DNA of 64,000 nt from Moritella viscosa (GTDB taxonomy: Bacteria; Pseudomonadota; Gammaproteobacteria; Enterobacterales; Moritellaceae). A program made the position numbers and the translations under genes. This document shows positions 56,377-64,000 of this stretch, one piece after another; within the stretch, counting starts at the first letter, position 1; each line of letters starts with the position of its first letter. Location: assembly GCA_000953735.1 (NCBI GenBank), contig LN554852.1:1623846-1687845 (forward strand), in the 5' to 3' direction. The notes under the pieces are model-generated. The model was given only the letters and a program-made list of their open reading frames with translations, did no database searches and was not told the DNA's origin.

Positions 56377-57075
56377 ATGTTAGAAAATGGCAAAAAACAC
56401 ATTTTAATTATTGAAGATGATTTAGAAATTTGTCGTCTTCTCGACATGTTTTTACGCACTAAAGGGTACCAAGTATCACTCAGTAATAGTGGTACAGAGG
56501 GACTTGCAGATATAGCCAGATTGCAGCCTGATCTCGTGGTATTAGATATAATGATGCCGGGTATGAATGGGATTGAAGTGTGTAAGCAAAGTCGTGAGAT
56601 TTATACTGGGCCTATTATTATGCTTACTGCTTGCAGTGAAGAAATATCTGAGATCGCAGCGTTAGATACGGGTGCTGATGGTTATTTACATAAACCGTTA
56701 CGACCGCATATTTTACTCTCTCATATTGAAGCATTGTTACGCCGCGAAAGCAGAAGTAAGAAAAGTGATAATGCGTTAAGTCATACCGGTACGTTAACGA
56801 TAGATACATTGAAGCGTTTGGTTACCCGTGATAATGAAGAAATTATCTTAACCGGTGCCGAATATGAAATGTTGGAATATTTAGCAAAACAAGCGGGAAC
56901 AATCATTAGTCGTGATGAGTGTTACAAAGCGTTAAAAGGGGTTGAATTTGATGGTTTGGATAGAGCACTAGATATGCGCTTATCCAGTTTACGTAAAAAG
57001 ATAAAAGATGATGTCGCCCCGTACCAAATAATTAAAACAATCCGTTGTAAGGGTTACCTATTTGTTAAGCAATAA
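56377..57075 (+). CDS. OmpR-family response regulator (RstA-like)
   Basis: The 232 residues have a receiver domain (ILIIEDDLEICRLLDMFL; phosphoacceptor Asp in LVVLDIMMPGMNG, about residue 57; Thr in IIMLTACS; Lys in YLHKPLRPH) and a C-terminal winged helix (LTGAEYEMLEYLAKQAGTII; DRALDMRLSSLRKKI). ATG 56377 is given; a TTG at 56371 sits at better distance from TAAGG and may be used. It overlaps the sensor kinase gene by 14 bases. RstA/CpxR-type regulators act on envelope and stress genes. The adjacent lipoprotein gene is a candidate target. Confidence 0.92.
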   Translation: MLENGKKHILIIEDDLEICRLLDMFLRTKGYQVSLSNSGTEGLADIARLQPDLVVLDIMMPGMNGIEVCKQSREIYTGPIIMLTACSEEISEIAALDTGADGYLHKPLRPHILLSHIEALLRRESRSKKSDNALSHTGTLTIDTLKRLVTRDNEEIILTGAEYEMLEYLAKQAGTIISRDECYKALKGVEFDGLDRALDMRLSSLRKKIKDDVAPYQIIKTIRCKGYLFVKQ

Positions 57076-58501
57076 TATATTTACGAATCTTAATCGAATA
57101 ATAAACCGTAATACGGCCAATACGCTTTTTTTTAAGCTGTATATCAGTATTACCGCTGCGATTATCGGTAGCATTGTCATTGTTTCGATATTCATGGATT
57201 ACTACGACGATAATCTTGATGATGTTGGATTTGTGCACAATGCTAGCTTTGCCGCCACATTACTCGATGATTTTATCGAAGATACTGATCGTTGGAATAT
57301 GGAAGTCGACTTATTGAGTCGATTTACCGGATTTACTATTGAAAAGATCTCGGTGAAAAACGCATTGGCGTATCATCAAAAGCATGAGATGTTGGACAAA
57401 ATTGATATAAAGCAAAATAAAAACTATCCAGCACTACCAGCTGGGATTGGTAAATGGGGCGTATATGTATACCGGGATGAAGAAGAAAGTGGACGCCTTG
57501 CAGTGATCCTTCCACATCATGAAGGGCTATTGCTTATTATTGACCGTTTAGAAGAGGCTTATCCGATGGATGGTCCAGAATATTGGATGGATGATCCAGA
57601 AGATTGGATGGATGAGGATGATTATATAACACTATTTCTACTCGGTTTTATCTTTTTTAGTATCGCATTAGTGTTGTATTCCTCAGTAAAAACCATATCG
57701 GATCATGTTTATCGCTTGAGCTCTGCGAGTTTAGCATTAGCAAATGGGCAGCTTGATACGCGAGTTGACGATAAAATACCAGCCCCGTTAAACCAGATGG
57801 CTGCAAGTTTTAATGAGATGGCGATATCTTTGCAGTACTCACAGCATCAGCAACAAGTTATGGCGAATGCTATTGCGCATGAATTACGCACCCCGTTAAC
57901 GCGAATTCAATTAGTGATGGGGTTATTAAGTGATGAAAAACATAGCCCATATACGACTGAATTACACAGTGATTTAAGTCGTTACACAGTTGAAATGGAA
58001 GCATTGGCCAATGATATTTTGATGTTGCAAACGATTGAACATAAACCTTCTTCTGCACATCAAATTATCGACTTAAGTGAGTTGATAAAATCACGTGAAG
58101 TTGAGTTTCAACGCCAATATCCTCATGTATCGCTTTCTTCTGATATTGATACGGTTAAGGTCGATGCAAATCCTCGTTACCTGCAACTTATTGTGGATAA
58201 CTTGGTAAAAAATGCGTGTTTATATGCGGATTCAACCGTCAAGCTTAGTCTGAAAAATGATCCTGAGTATTTTAGTATTGTTGTTGAAGATGATGGAGAC
58301 GGTATTTCGCCACTACAACGAGAGCAAGTATTGGATGCTTTTACGCGCTTAGATAACAGCCGAAGTCGTCAAACGGGTGGTTTTGGCTTAGGTTTAGCGA
58401 TTGTAAATACGATTGTAAAAACGATGAAGGCTGATATTGATATTGACACCAGTGAGTTGGGTGGCGCTATGTTTGTAGTTAGGTTTAGGCACGTAGTTTA
58501 A
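57062..58501 (+). CDS. Membrane sensor histidine kinase (RstB-like)
   Basis: The 479 residues comprise a membrane helix (residues 24-46), a periplasmic domain to about 190, and a second helix (ITLFLLGFIFFSIALVLYS). HAMP follows, then the H-box AIAHELRTPLTRIQLVMGLL, and the ATPase motifs NLVKNACLYA, VEDDGDGIS and GGFGLGLAIV. The end of the periplasmic domain is strongly acidic (PEYWMDDPEDWMDEDDY) with a repeated unit. It starts at TTG inside the regulator gene, which favours coupled translation. It phosphorylates the preceding regulator. The signal could be a divalent cation or a cationic peptide, judged from the acidic patch only. Confidence 0.92.
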   Translation: MLSNNIFTNLNRIINRNTANTLFFKLYISITAAIIGSIVIVSIFMDYYDDNLDDVGFVHNASFAATLLDDFIEDTDRWNMEVDLLSRFTGFTIEKISVKNALAYHQKHEMLDKIDIKQNKNYPALPAGIGKWGVYVYRDEEESGRLAVILPHHEGLLLIIDRLEEAYPMDGPEYWMDDPEDWMDEDDYITLFLLGFIFFSIALVLYSSVKTISDHVYRLSSASLALANGQLDTRVDDKIPAPLNQMAASFNEMAISLQYSQHQQQVMANAIAHELRTPLTRIQLVMGLLSDEKHSPYTTELHSDLSRYTVEMEALANDILMLQTIEHKPSSAHQIIDLSELIKSREVEFQRQYPHVSLSSDIDTVKVDANPRYLQLIVDNLVKNACLYADSTVKLSLKNDPEYFSIVVEDDGDGISPLQREQVLDAFTRLDNSRSRQTGGFGLGLAIVNTIVKTMKADIDIDTSELGGAMFVVRFRHVV

Positions 58502-58616
58502 TTTGAGATTGTGATTTAAAGAGCCTTACACAAGCTTACAGAGGCTTAAAGTTTAGCAGCTCTTTGTTTTATATAATAATGTGATTATTTATCCATTATG
58601 TAACGAAGAGGTTTAA

Positions 58617-59816
58617 ATGCAAAGGTTTGTTAGTATCGCTGTATTGGTCGGGCTATTGCTCACTGGCTGTAATAGTTCGGATGAGAATAGTTCGGATGAG
58701 AATAGTTCAAGTGATTCATATATAGTACCGACTAAGTTCGGTCCAACTGTAGCGGGTTTATTTGATCGTTATACTTGGATTAAAGCACCCAACGGTAAAG
58801 CTATTCATATTTTTTCACAGCCTAAGGTGTCTGTAGCGCAATTGCTTAAAGCACGAAATACCCTCGAGTTTTTTTTGACTAACACGGTATCAACGAATAA
58901 AAAACTTATCACCAATAGCATGGCTGATAGGGGGGCAACATTATTCATATTTGATGATGAAGAGGCTATGGAGATCGCTTTATCTAATGAAGCATTTGTT
59001 GAAGATGCTATTGCTAAAAACCCTCAGGCCCTTTATGCGACGGAAATATTTGTTGAAGGTGATAGTAACTATTTAGCAGACTCACCGGCTGGACGTGATG
59101 CAACCTTTGAAGAAGTATTACACTTCACTCAAGCGCAAGGTATTGCTCCTGTTATGAAAGATTTTCAAAAACGAATTGCAGAACAAGCTGATCGAGCGAT
59201 AGAGGCCAATGTGTGGAATCCTACAGAGGTACAGCTCGAAGAGTGGAAGGAAGAAGGTGATGAGGTCACTGGCTATACCACCTCCCACGAATACTTTGCT
59301 GCAATCGTAGAAGCATATTATGGGATGTGGGAAAACGGGACAAAAGGCATGGATGGCTATATTGGTTACTCTCGTGTCTTACAAGCAGAAAATGACAAAG
59401 AAGGACTGAAAATCGTTACATCATTCTTACCTAAATTTATTCCAACAACAATGGATATTGATCCTAGTTTTGCAGCTGATAGTACTTTCCATATGAGTTA
59501 CGATGCAGGCTTGGCTTATACCACAAAATCACAATACTTGATGTCAGTACGTTTGACGGGCACAAATAACAGCAATGTCTCAGGTAATGCTCAAGATAAT
59601 TTATTGATGGGTAATGAGGGTGATAACAAGATTGATGGTAAAGGTGGTATTAATACGTATAAAGTTAATGGTTTACGAGCTGAGTTTATAGTTATGCCTC
59701 ATGGTGGTGCTTACTTGGTGCAGGATAAAGATAATGCTCGTAATGGTGCAGATACTTTGAGTAATATTAAGTATATCCAGTTTAATGATGAGAAAATCGA
59801 TTTTACTAAGTTATAA
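58617..59816 (+). CDS. Lipoprotein with a C-terminal RTX-like segment, function unknown
   Basis: The 399 residues begin with a lipoprotein signal (VLVGLLLTGC, Cys at residue 18) and a short repeat NSSDENSSDENSSSD encoded by 15-bp tandem units (58671-58709). The middle (residues 45-290) is soluble and helical with TFEEVLHFTQAQGI, which might be a metal-site remnant (E-x-x-x-H). The end, NVSGNAQDNLLMGNEGDNKI, resembles a hemolysin-type calcium-binding nonapeptide stretch, followed by a short beta domain seen after such repeats. I do not recognise the family. It follows the sensor kinase by 115 bases and may be its target. A decayed relative precedes the regulator gene. Confidence 0.75.
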   Translation: MQRFVSIAVLVGLLLTGCNSSDENSSDENSSSDSYIVPTKFGPTVAGLFDRYTWIKAPNGKAIHIFSQPKVSVAQLLKARNTLEFFLTNTVSTNKKLITNSMADRGATLFIFDDEEAMEIALSNEAFVEDAIAKNPQALYATEIFVEGDSNYLADSPAGRDATFEEVLHFTQAQGIAPVMKDFQKRIAEQADRAIEANVWNPTEVQLEEWKEEGDEVTGYTTSHEYFAAIVEAYYGMWENGTKGMDGYIGYSRVLQAENDKEGLKIVTSFLPKFIPTTMDIDPSFAADSTFHMSYDAGLAYTTKSQYLMSVRLTGTNNSNVSGNAQDNLLMGNEGDNKIDGKGGINTYKVNGLRAEFIVMPHGGAYLVQDKDNARNGADTLSNIKYIQFNDEKIDFTKL

Positions 59817-59858
59817 ATATTTGACCATTTCTGTACTTTAGCTTAAGTAATTAAATGA

Positions 59859-59889
59859 AAATGACGACAAATGGAATTTGTCGTCATTT
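59859..59889. terminator. Bidirectional hairpin between lipoprotein and acyl-CoA ligase genes
   Basis: A perfect 14-bp stem (AAATGACGACAAAT with ATTTGTCGTCATTT, loop GGA) lies in the gap between two converging genes. T-rich ends of the stem serve as short T-tracts on both strands. Confidence 0.85.
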
Positions 59890-59911
59890 ATCTAACTTAT
59901 TACATCGTTAC

Positions 59912-61510
59912 TTATACGGTACGTAATTCACGACGTAAAATTTTCCCCACGGCTGTTTTTGGTAATTCATCAATAAATACAATCTGCTTAGGTACTTTAT
60001 ATGCGGTTAAGAAAGTTTTACAGTGTGAAATAACATCTTCTTCAGCAAGATCTTGGTTTTGTTGTGATTTGACGATAAATGCCTTCACTGCTTCACCTGT
60101 TTTTTCCAGTGGTACGCCAATTACAGCCGCTTCTTGGATCCCTGCGTGATTAGATAAAATCTCTTCGACTTCATTAGGGTATACATTAAAACCCGACACA
60201 ATAATCATGTCTTTTTTACGGTCAACTATTTTGTAATACCCATTATCAAGTCGCTCGGCAATATCACCCGTTTTGAAATAACCATCTGTTGTCATTACTT
60301 CTGCCGTTGCATTATTACTGCGCCAGTATCCTTGCATTACCTGTGGACCGCGAACGGCTAATTCACCAGCCTCTCCAGGGACTACTTCTTTATCACTTTC
60401 ATCAAGCAGTTTAATTTCAGTCCCTGGAACAGCAGATCCAATCGAACCAATCAAAGTTTGCCCTGGTAGGTTAAAAGTAACGACCGGGGCAGTTTCAGAT
60501 AATCCATAGCCTTCACAGATATCGCATCCGGTTACTTCTTTCCATAGCTTAGCGGTTGAGCTTGTTAATGCTGTACCACCAGAAGTTGTAATTCTTAATT
60601 GACTGAAGTCGAGCTCTCTAAATTCAGGAAGAGAACATAAGCCTACAAATAAAGTATTAAGACCAGAAATAGCAGTGAATTTGATGGTCTTAATTGAATT
60701 AATAAAACCAACCATGTCACGTGGATTTGGAATCAATACTGAGTGAGCGCCAGTGCTGAAGTACAGTAGCAGGGTGATATTAAATGCGTAAATATGATAA
60801 AGCGGGAGTGGTGATACAAGAATTTCTTCACCTTCGGTAATCAAGCAGGCTAAACGACCCTTCGTTTGAAATGTATTACTTAATACATTGCTGTGACTTA
60901 GCATTGCGCCTTTTGATAAACCAGTCGTGCCGCCTGTGTATTGTAAAACGGCTAAATCATCAAGATCACAAGTAACAGGTTGATAAGTGCTGTTTTCACC
61001 TAGGGCAATCGCATCGAGTAATGAAATAGTATCTAGTTGCTCTGAGCCTTGTTCTTGTGGCGAAAGTAAATCGGCTGCATGCGTTGTGATCACTGTTTTG
61101 ATGTTGGTATCAGGCAGGACTTTTTCTGCTACAGGGAGTAGATCAGATAGGATCACTAATGCAGTTGCTTCTGAGTTATTAAATTGGTGTAACATTTCTC
61201 TTGGTGTGTAAAGTGGGTTGGTATTAACTAATACTAATCCTGCACGTGTGGCACCGTAGGCTGCAATTGGAAATTGAGTGATGCTGGGTAATTGAATGGC
61301 AATTTTATCACCGGGTTTTAGATCAGTATGATTTTGTAAATAAGATGCAAATGCACCTGAAAGTCGATCAATTTCTTTAAAGGTAAGTGTTTTTCCTAAG
61401 CAAGTATACGCTGGTTTATCAGCAAATTTTTCACATGTTTGTTGTATCAAATCTGCAATACAATTGATTCCATTCAATTCGATTTTTTCTACAGCTGTAT
61501 TCGATAACAT
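59912..61510 (-). CDS. Long-chain fatty acyl-CoA ligase (FadD-like, AMP-binding)
   Basis: The 532 residues show the ANL superfamily motifs: A3 YTGGTTGLSKGAMLSHSN near residue 185, A5 GYGLSETAPVV near 330, A7 TGDIAERLDNGYYKIVDRKK near 410, and the closing Lys in TAVGKILRR (A10). It adenylates a fatty acid and transfers it to CoA, feeding beta-oxidation or lipid synthesis. The best match by eye is FadD-type; chain length cannot be deduced. The gene is a single unit with a 320-base upstream region. Confidence 0.9.
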   Translation of the reverse strand: MLSNTAVEKIELNGINCIADLIQQTCEKFADKPAYTCLGKTLTFKEIDRLSGAFASYLQNHTDLKPGDKIAIQLPSITQFPIAAYGATRAGLVLVNTNPLYTPREMLHQFNNSEATALVILSDLLPVAEKVLPDTNIKTVITTHAADLLSPQEQGSEQLDTISLLDAIALGENSTYQPVTCDLDDLAVLQYTGGTTGLSKGAMLSHSNVLSNTFQTKGRLACLITEGEEILVSPLPLYHIYAFNITLLLYFSTGAHSVLIPNPRDMVGFINSIKTIKFTAISGLNTLFVGLCSLPEFRELDFSQLRITTSGGTALTSSTAKLWKEVTGCDICEGYGLSETAPVVTFNLPGQTLIGSIGSAVPGTEIKLLDESDKEVVPGEAGELAVRGPQVMQGYWRSNNATAEVMTTDGYFKTGDIAERLDNGYYKIVDRKKDMIIVSGFNVYPNEVEEILSNHAGIQEAAVIGVPLEKTGEAVKAFIVKSQQNQDLAEEDVISHCKTFLTAYKVPKQIVFIDELPKTAVGKILRRELRTV

Positions 61511-61831
61511 ATAATTCTTCCTATCTATTAAGTTGTGTTGTGAATATAAGGTGAACCTGATTTTAAAACTTGTGGAAACATACCCGTTCCAAACGGGTTA
61601 TTTAACCTGAATTTATTTGAATAATAAATTTAAACAGTCGTATGTTTTTTTATATTACTGTTGAATTTGTGGATTACCACGATCAATACGATGTTTCTAA
61701 AATATAGATTAACTAATCGGTTTAGTTTATATGTGAGATGTTGTTCGAGGATACTTTACAGGGGAAGCTAAAATTAACTGCAATGATTAATGATATTGCA
61801 GTTAATTTAGATAATATTTTCATTTGGGCAC
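61511..61831. other. Gap between uspB and the acyl-CoA ligase gene
   Basis: It contains a small dyad ACCCGTT-CCA-AACGGGT (61582-61598) about 75 bases upstream of the ligase start, perhaps a regulator site or leader hairpin. No gene is visible. Confidence 0.45.
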
Positions 61832-62170
61832 TTATAAATCGAGGTACATTAATACCGGAATGAGAAGAATATTAAAAACGACGAGGTAAGTTGCCAAAGT
61901 AAATATTTTTTTAACCTTGTTACAACGATAAATAAAGTATTCATCAAAATGATGTAGATGTTCATCACGGCGAATATAATGGAACAGTTGCATCTGTTTA
62001 CTGTAATTACCTTCGGTACTGAAAAATACGCGCCCATTAACACGTTGGTAAAGCAGCGGATCAATATCTTTCATGCGATACAACAAGCAACGTAATGACG
62101 ACACTGCACGTGCGACATTAACTAGAGTAATAATAGAGAAGGCGATAAAGATTAGATCACTATTATTCAT
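61832..62170 (-). CDS. uspB: Universal stress protein B
   Basis: The 112 residues match UspB: IITLVNVARAVSSLRCLLYR, then DIDPLLYQRVNGRVFFSTEG, then FIYRCNKVKKIF. These align with the E. coli protein's N-x-A-R-Y-x-S-S-L-R-x-L-L and D-P-L-L-Y-Q. A membrane helix lies at each end. E. coli UspB is induced in stationary phase by sigma S and affects ethanol tolerance; its function is unclear. The next known neighbour of uspB in enterobacteria, uspA, is not here. Confidence 0.9.
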   Translation of the reverse strand: MNNSDLIFIAFSIITLVNVARAVSSLRCLLYRMKDIDPLLYQRVNGRVFFSTEGNYSKQMQLFHYIRRDEHLHHFDEYFIYRCNKVKKIFTLATYLVVFNILLIPVLMYLDL

Positions 62171-62795
62171 ACTATCTCCTCAGTGACGGCTTTCACGGTA
62201 CCTAACTGATAATCCATCTTACCTTAATGAGTTTAATATAAATTCTAGTTTTCGGTAGGCATAAACCAGAAAAGCCGTGTTAATTTTAATTAATCGTATT
62301 TGTGACAGTAAATATTTTTGAATGGAGCTCTGGTTGTGATTGTCACGCTGTAATTGTAAAACGATAATTTCCTATATACCAGAGTGCTTGGTAGATCCCT
62401 GTAGCCATACCGATTGATGCGATAGTGGCGGTATAAAGTTAAGCTTTTTTTATGGTTGAGCATATAGGTAAACCTAGTGTGGTGACCAAGAAAATGAGGT
62501 TGAATTAATTAAAAACCATTGGGATATACGAAGTTGATAAGTGTTCGTTTATTCATTAGTTAAACTAATGATTTTATCAGTGAAAAAGTATGGTGTTAAT
62601 AGTTGTTTTTTACTTGCTCTGTCGTGTTTTGAAGATTATTATGCCGCTTGAAGTGCAGAGTAAGATATTGCATATATGGATTTAGCCTGTCATCAATCTT
62701 TTCATTGTCAATTAAATTAGAGTTTAACTCTTTAATCTACGGTTTTTAGTCATAAATTCCGATTTTTATTCGTAACTTATTGTGAGGGTATGGTT
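62171..62795. other. Long gap between uspB and emrD
   Basis: It holds a decayed minus-strand membrane-protein scar (62343-62535, separate entry), plus the promoters of uspB and emrD. No intact gene was found. Confidence 0.5.
62343..62535 (-). pseudogene. Decayed fragment of a small membrane protein
   Basis: One minus-strand frame reads SYIPMVFN, stop, FNLIFLVTTLGLPICSTIKK, A, stop, LYTATIASIGMATGIYQALW, YIGNYRFTITA, stop. Hydrophobic segments separated by charged ends and only two internal stops suggest a former gene. I cannot name its family; chance is possible. Confidence 0.35.
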
Positions 62796-64000
62796 GTGCG
62801 TCAACAATCGTCTTCTGCCAACATGGCAAAATTACTATTTCTAATTATCATTCTGACTGCAGTCGGTCAAATGACACAAACGATGTATGTGCCATCTATC
62901 GCTGCAATGGCAAGCTATTTTTCCGTCCAGCCCACATATTTACAAGCTGTTATGGCCGCTTATTTGATCCCTTATGGATTATCACAGTTTATCTATGGAC
63001 CATTGTCAGATCGTATCGGTCGACGTCCGGTGATCATTGTAGGGATGCTGATATTTTTGCTGGGAACGCTAGGCGCATTGTTTGCATCGTCTTTTGAACT
63101 GTTTCTATTGGCAAGCTTTATCCAAGGTGCTGGTACGGGCTGTGCGGGTGCTATGTCGCGGACGGTGACGCGTGATTGTTATGATGGGGCATCATTACAC
63201 AAAGCAAATAGCTTAGTGAGTATGGGTGTGATTTTTTCACCTTTACTTGCCCCTGTGGTTGGTGGTTATCTGTCAATGGCGTTTGATTGGCATACCAGTT
63301 ATGTGTTTCTACTGGTTTTTGGTGCCTTGGTTACATTAGCTATGTTCGTGATGTTTGATGAAACACTGCCTAAAGAAAATCGTCGTAGTGAACGCGTTTG
63401 GACAAGTTATAGCTATGTGCTAAGTAATCGTCAATTTCAAGGGTATGTATTTTGCTTGATCGCGACATTTGCTGGTATTGCTGTATTTGAAGCTGCGGCA
63501 GGTGTACTACTCGGCAGCGTGTTAAAACTGGATCCAGCAACTGTAAGCTGGTTGTTTGTATTACCACTGCCTGGATATTTGCTGGGGGCGTGGTTATCCG
63601 CAACGCTATCGGCGCGTATTGGTCAACGTCATCTCTTTAATATAGGTATGGCAACACTGATCATTGGAGCCTTGATTATTTTTATACCGGGTATGGCTGG
63701 ACTTGTTACTGTGGTATCGCTGATCGGTGGTGGCTTTGTGTCGTTTATTGGTGCTGGCATTATATTTCCAGCAGCAACGACCGCAGCTATTCAACCTTTT
63801 CCACATCATGCAGGTACTGCGGGCGCAATTTTAGGTGGCATGCAAAATTTAGGCGCTGGTCTTGCAACTCTCGCGGCATCCTTAATGGGCGCGAAGGATC
63901 AATTTAACCTTGGTTCTGTGATGTTAGTGACAGCTGTTCTGGTTGTGATTAGTTTATTTTGGGTTCGTCGTCGTTTCGCGAATGATGCTGCAATGACACC
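62796..64000 (+). CDS. emrD: Multidrug efflux MFS transporter EmrD (3'-partial)
   Basis: The open frame of about 401 codons runs off the window's right edge. It has 12 membrane segments and the DHA1 drug-efflux motifs: LSQFIYGPLSDRIGRRPVII (motif A), FIQGAGTGCAGAMSRTVTRD (motif B region), and MGVIFSPLLAPVVGGYLSMA (motif C, G-x-x-x-G-P-x-x-G-like). It resembles EmrD, which exports amphipathic drugs by proton exchange. GAGGG ends eight bases before GTG 62796 and only two before ATG 62790, so GTG is the better start. E. coli EmrD has 394 residues, so almost all of the gene is here. Confidence 0.9.
   Translation, partial: MRQQSSSANMAKLLFLIIILTAVGQMTQTMYVPSIAAMASYFSVQPTYLQAVMAAYLIPYGLSQFIYGPLSDRIGRRPVIIVGMLIFLLGTLGALFASSFELFLLASFIQGAGTGCAGAMSRTVTRDCYDGASLHKANSLVSMGVIFSPLLAPVVGGYLSMAFDWHTSYVFLLVFGALVTLAMFVMFDETLPKENRRSERVWTSYSYVLSNRQFQGYVFCLIATFAGIAVFEAAAGVLLGSVLKLDPATVSWLFVLPLPGYLLGAWLSATLSARIGQRHLFNIGMATLIIGALIIFIPGMAGLVTVVSLIGGGFVSFIGAGIIFPAATTAAIQPFPHHAGTAGAILGGMQNLGAGLATLAASLMGAKDQFNLGSVMLVTAVLVVISLFWVRRRFANDAAMT

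Noticed and set aside
57062-57075. Treating the TTG start of the sensor kinase as evidence of truncation.
   Set aside because: The first membrane helix is complete after this start, and a 14-base overlap with the regulator gene is common for such pairs.

Overview
The window reads as chromosome from a marine, probably cold-adapted gammaproteobacterium of the Moritella/Psychromonas/Vibrio type. The grounds are low-to-moderate GC, the scsBCD-like redox operon, DgkA with a phosphoethanolamine transferase, HelD, DinG-TSUP-PriC-RsmS, UspB, EmrD and a DUF3622 protein. Moritella is my best guess from gene style; I could not run a search. I saw no rRNA, tRNA, intact transposon, CRISPR array or integron attC site.

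Layout. 0-10.8 kb: one giant secreted or surface protein (LamG-like fold, FG-GAP/VCBS calcium repeats, Calx-beta-like and cadherin-like repeats, EF-hand-like loops), cut at its 5' end by the window and divided by one in-frame TAA. 10.9-15.6 kb: a run of small plus-strand enzymes (YtoQ, two VOC proteins, a broken NUDIX hydrolase, a HAD phosphatase, a GNAT acetyltransferase), a broken SPFH/band-7 gene and ppiC. 15.7-19.1 kb: YddG-like exporter, a GNAT scar, YccF and a SulP anion transporter. 19.2-22.3 kb: an LRR-kinase fusion, then a siderophore-interacting reductase with the wreck of its ABC uptake operon upstream. 22.4-30.2 kb: DOPA-dioxygenase-like protein, LysE exporter with AraC regulator, a ParD-like/methionine aminopeptidase pair, an FAD monooxygenase divergent from a LysR regulator, a HAD phosphatase and a membrane protein. 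30.5-33.7 kb: a cassette of broken LysR gene, MFS transporter and UbiC-like chorismate lyase, bracketed by two copies of the same palindrome. 34.3-38.4 kb: the Scs thiol-redox operon. 38.4-41.2 kb: an Aer-like chemoreceptor broken by two frameshifts. 41.4-44.6 kb: three unassigned genes, two resembling a phage-type replication initiator/helicase-loader pair. 45-50 kb: envelope genes (dgkA, acyltransferase, phosphoethanolamine transferase, O-antigen-ligase-like protein). 50-56 kb: DNA metabolism (HelD, and the overlapping dinG-TSUP-priC-rsmS run). 56-60 kb: a two-component system between an intact lipoprotein gene and a decayed relative of it. 60-64 kb: acyl-CoA ligase, UspB and EmrD.

The strongest overall signal is gene decay. 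I count about ten loci with nonsense mutations, frameshifts, internal deletions or leftover fragments. Several are larger rearrangements (a 23-bp tandem duplication, deletions joining different genes) and are hard to explain as base-calling errors. This fits a lineage shedding functions such as siderophore import, energy taxis, a surface protein and regulators. The most interesting intact pieces are the ParD-like/MAP pair, the MFS/UbiC-like cassette with its palindromes, and the replication-like module.
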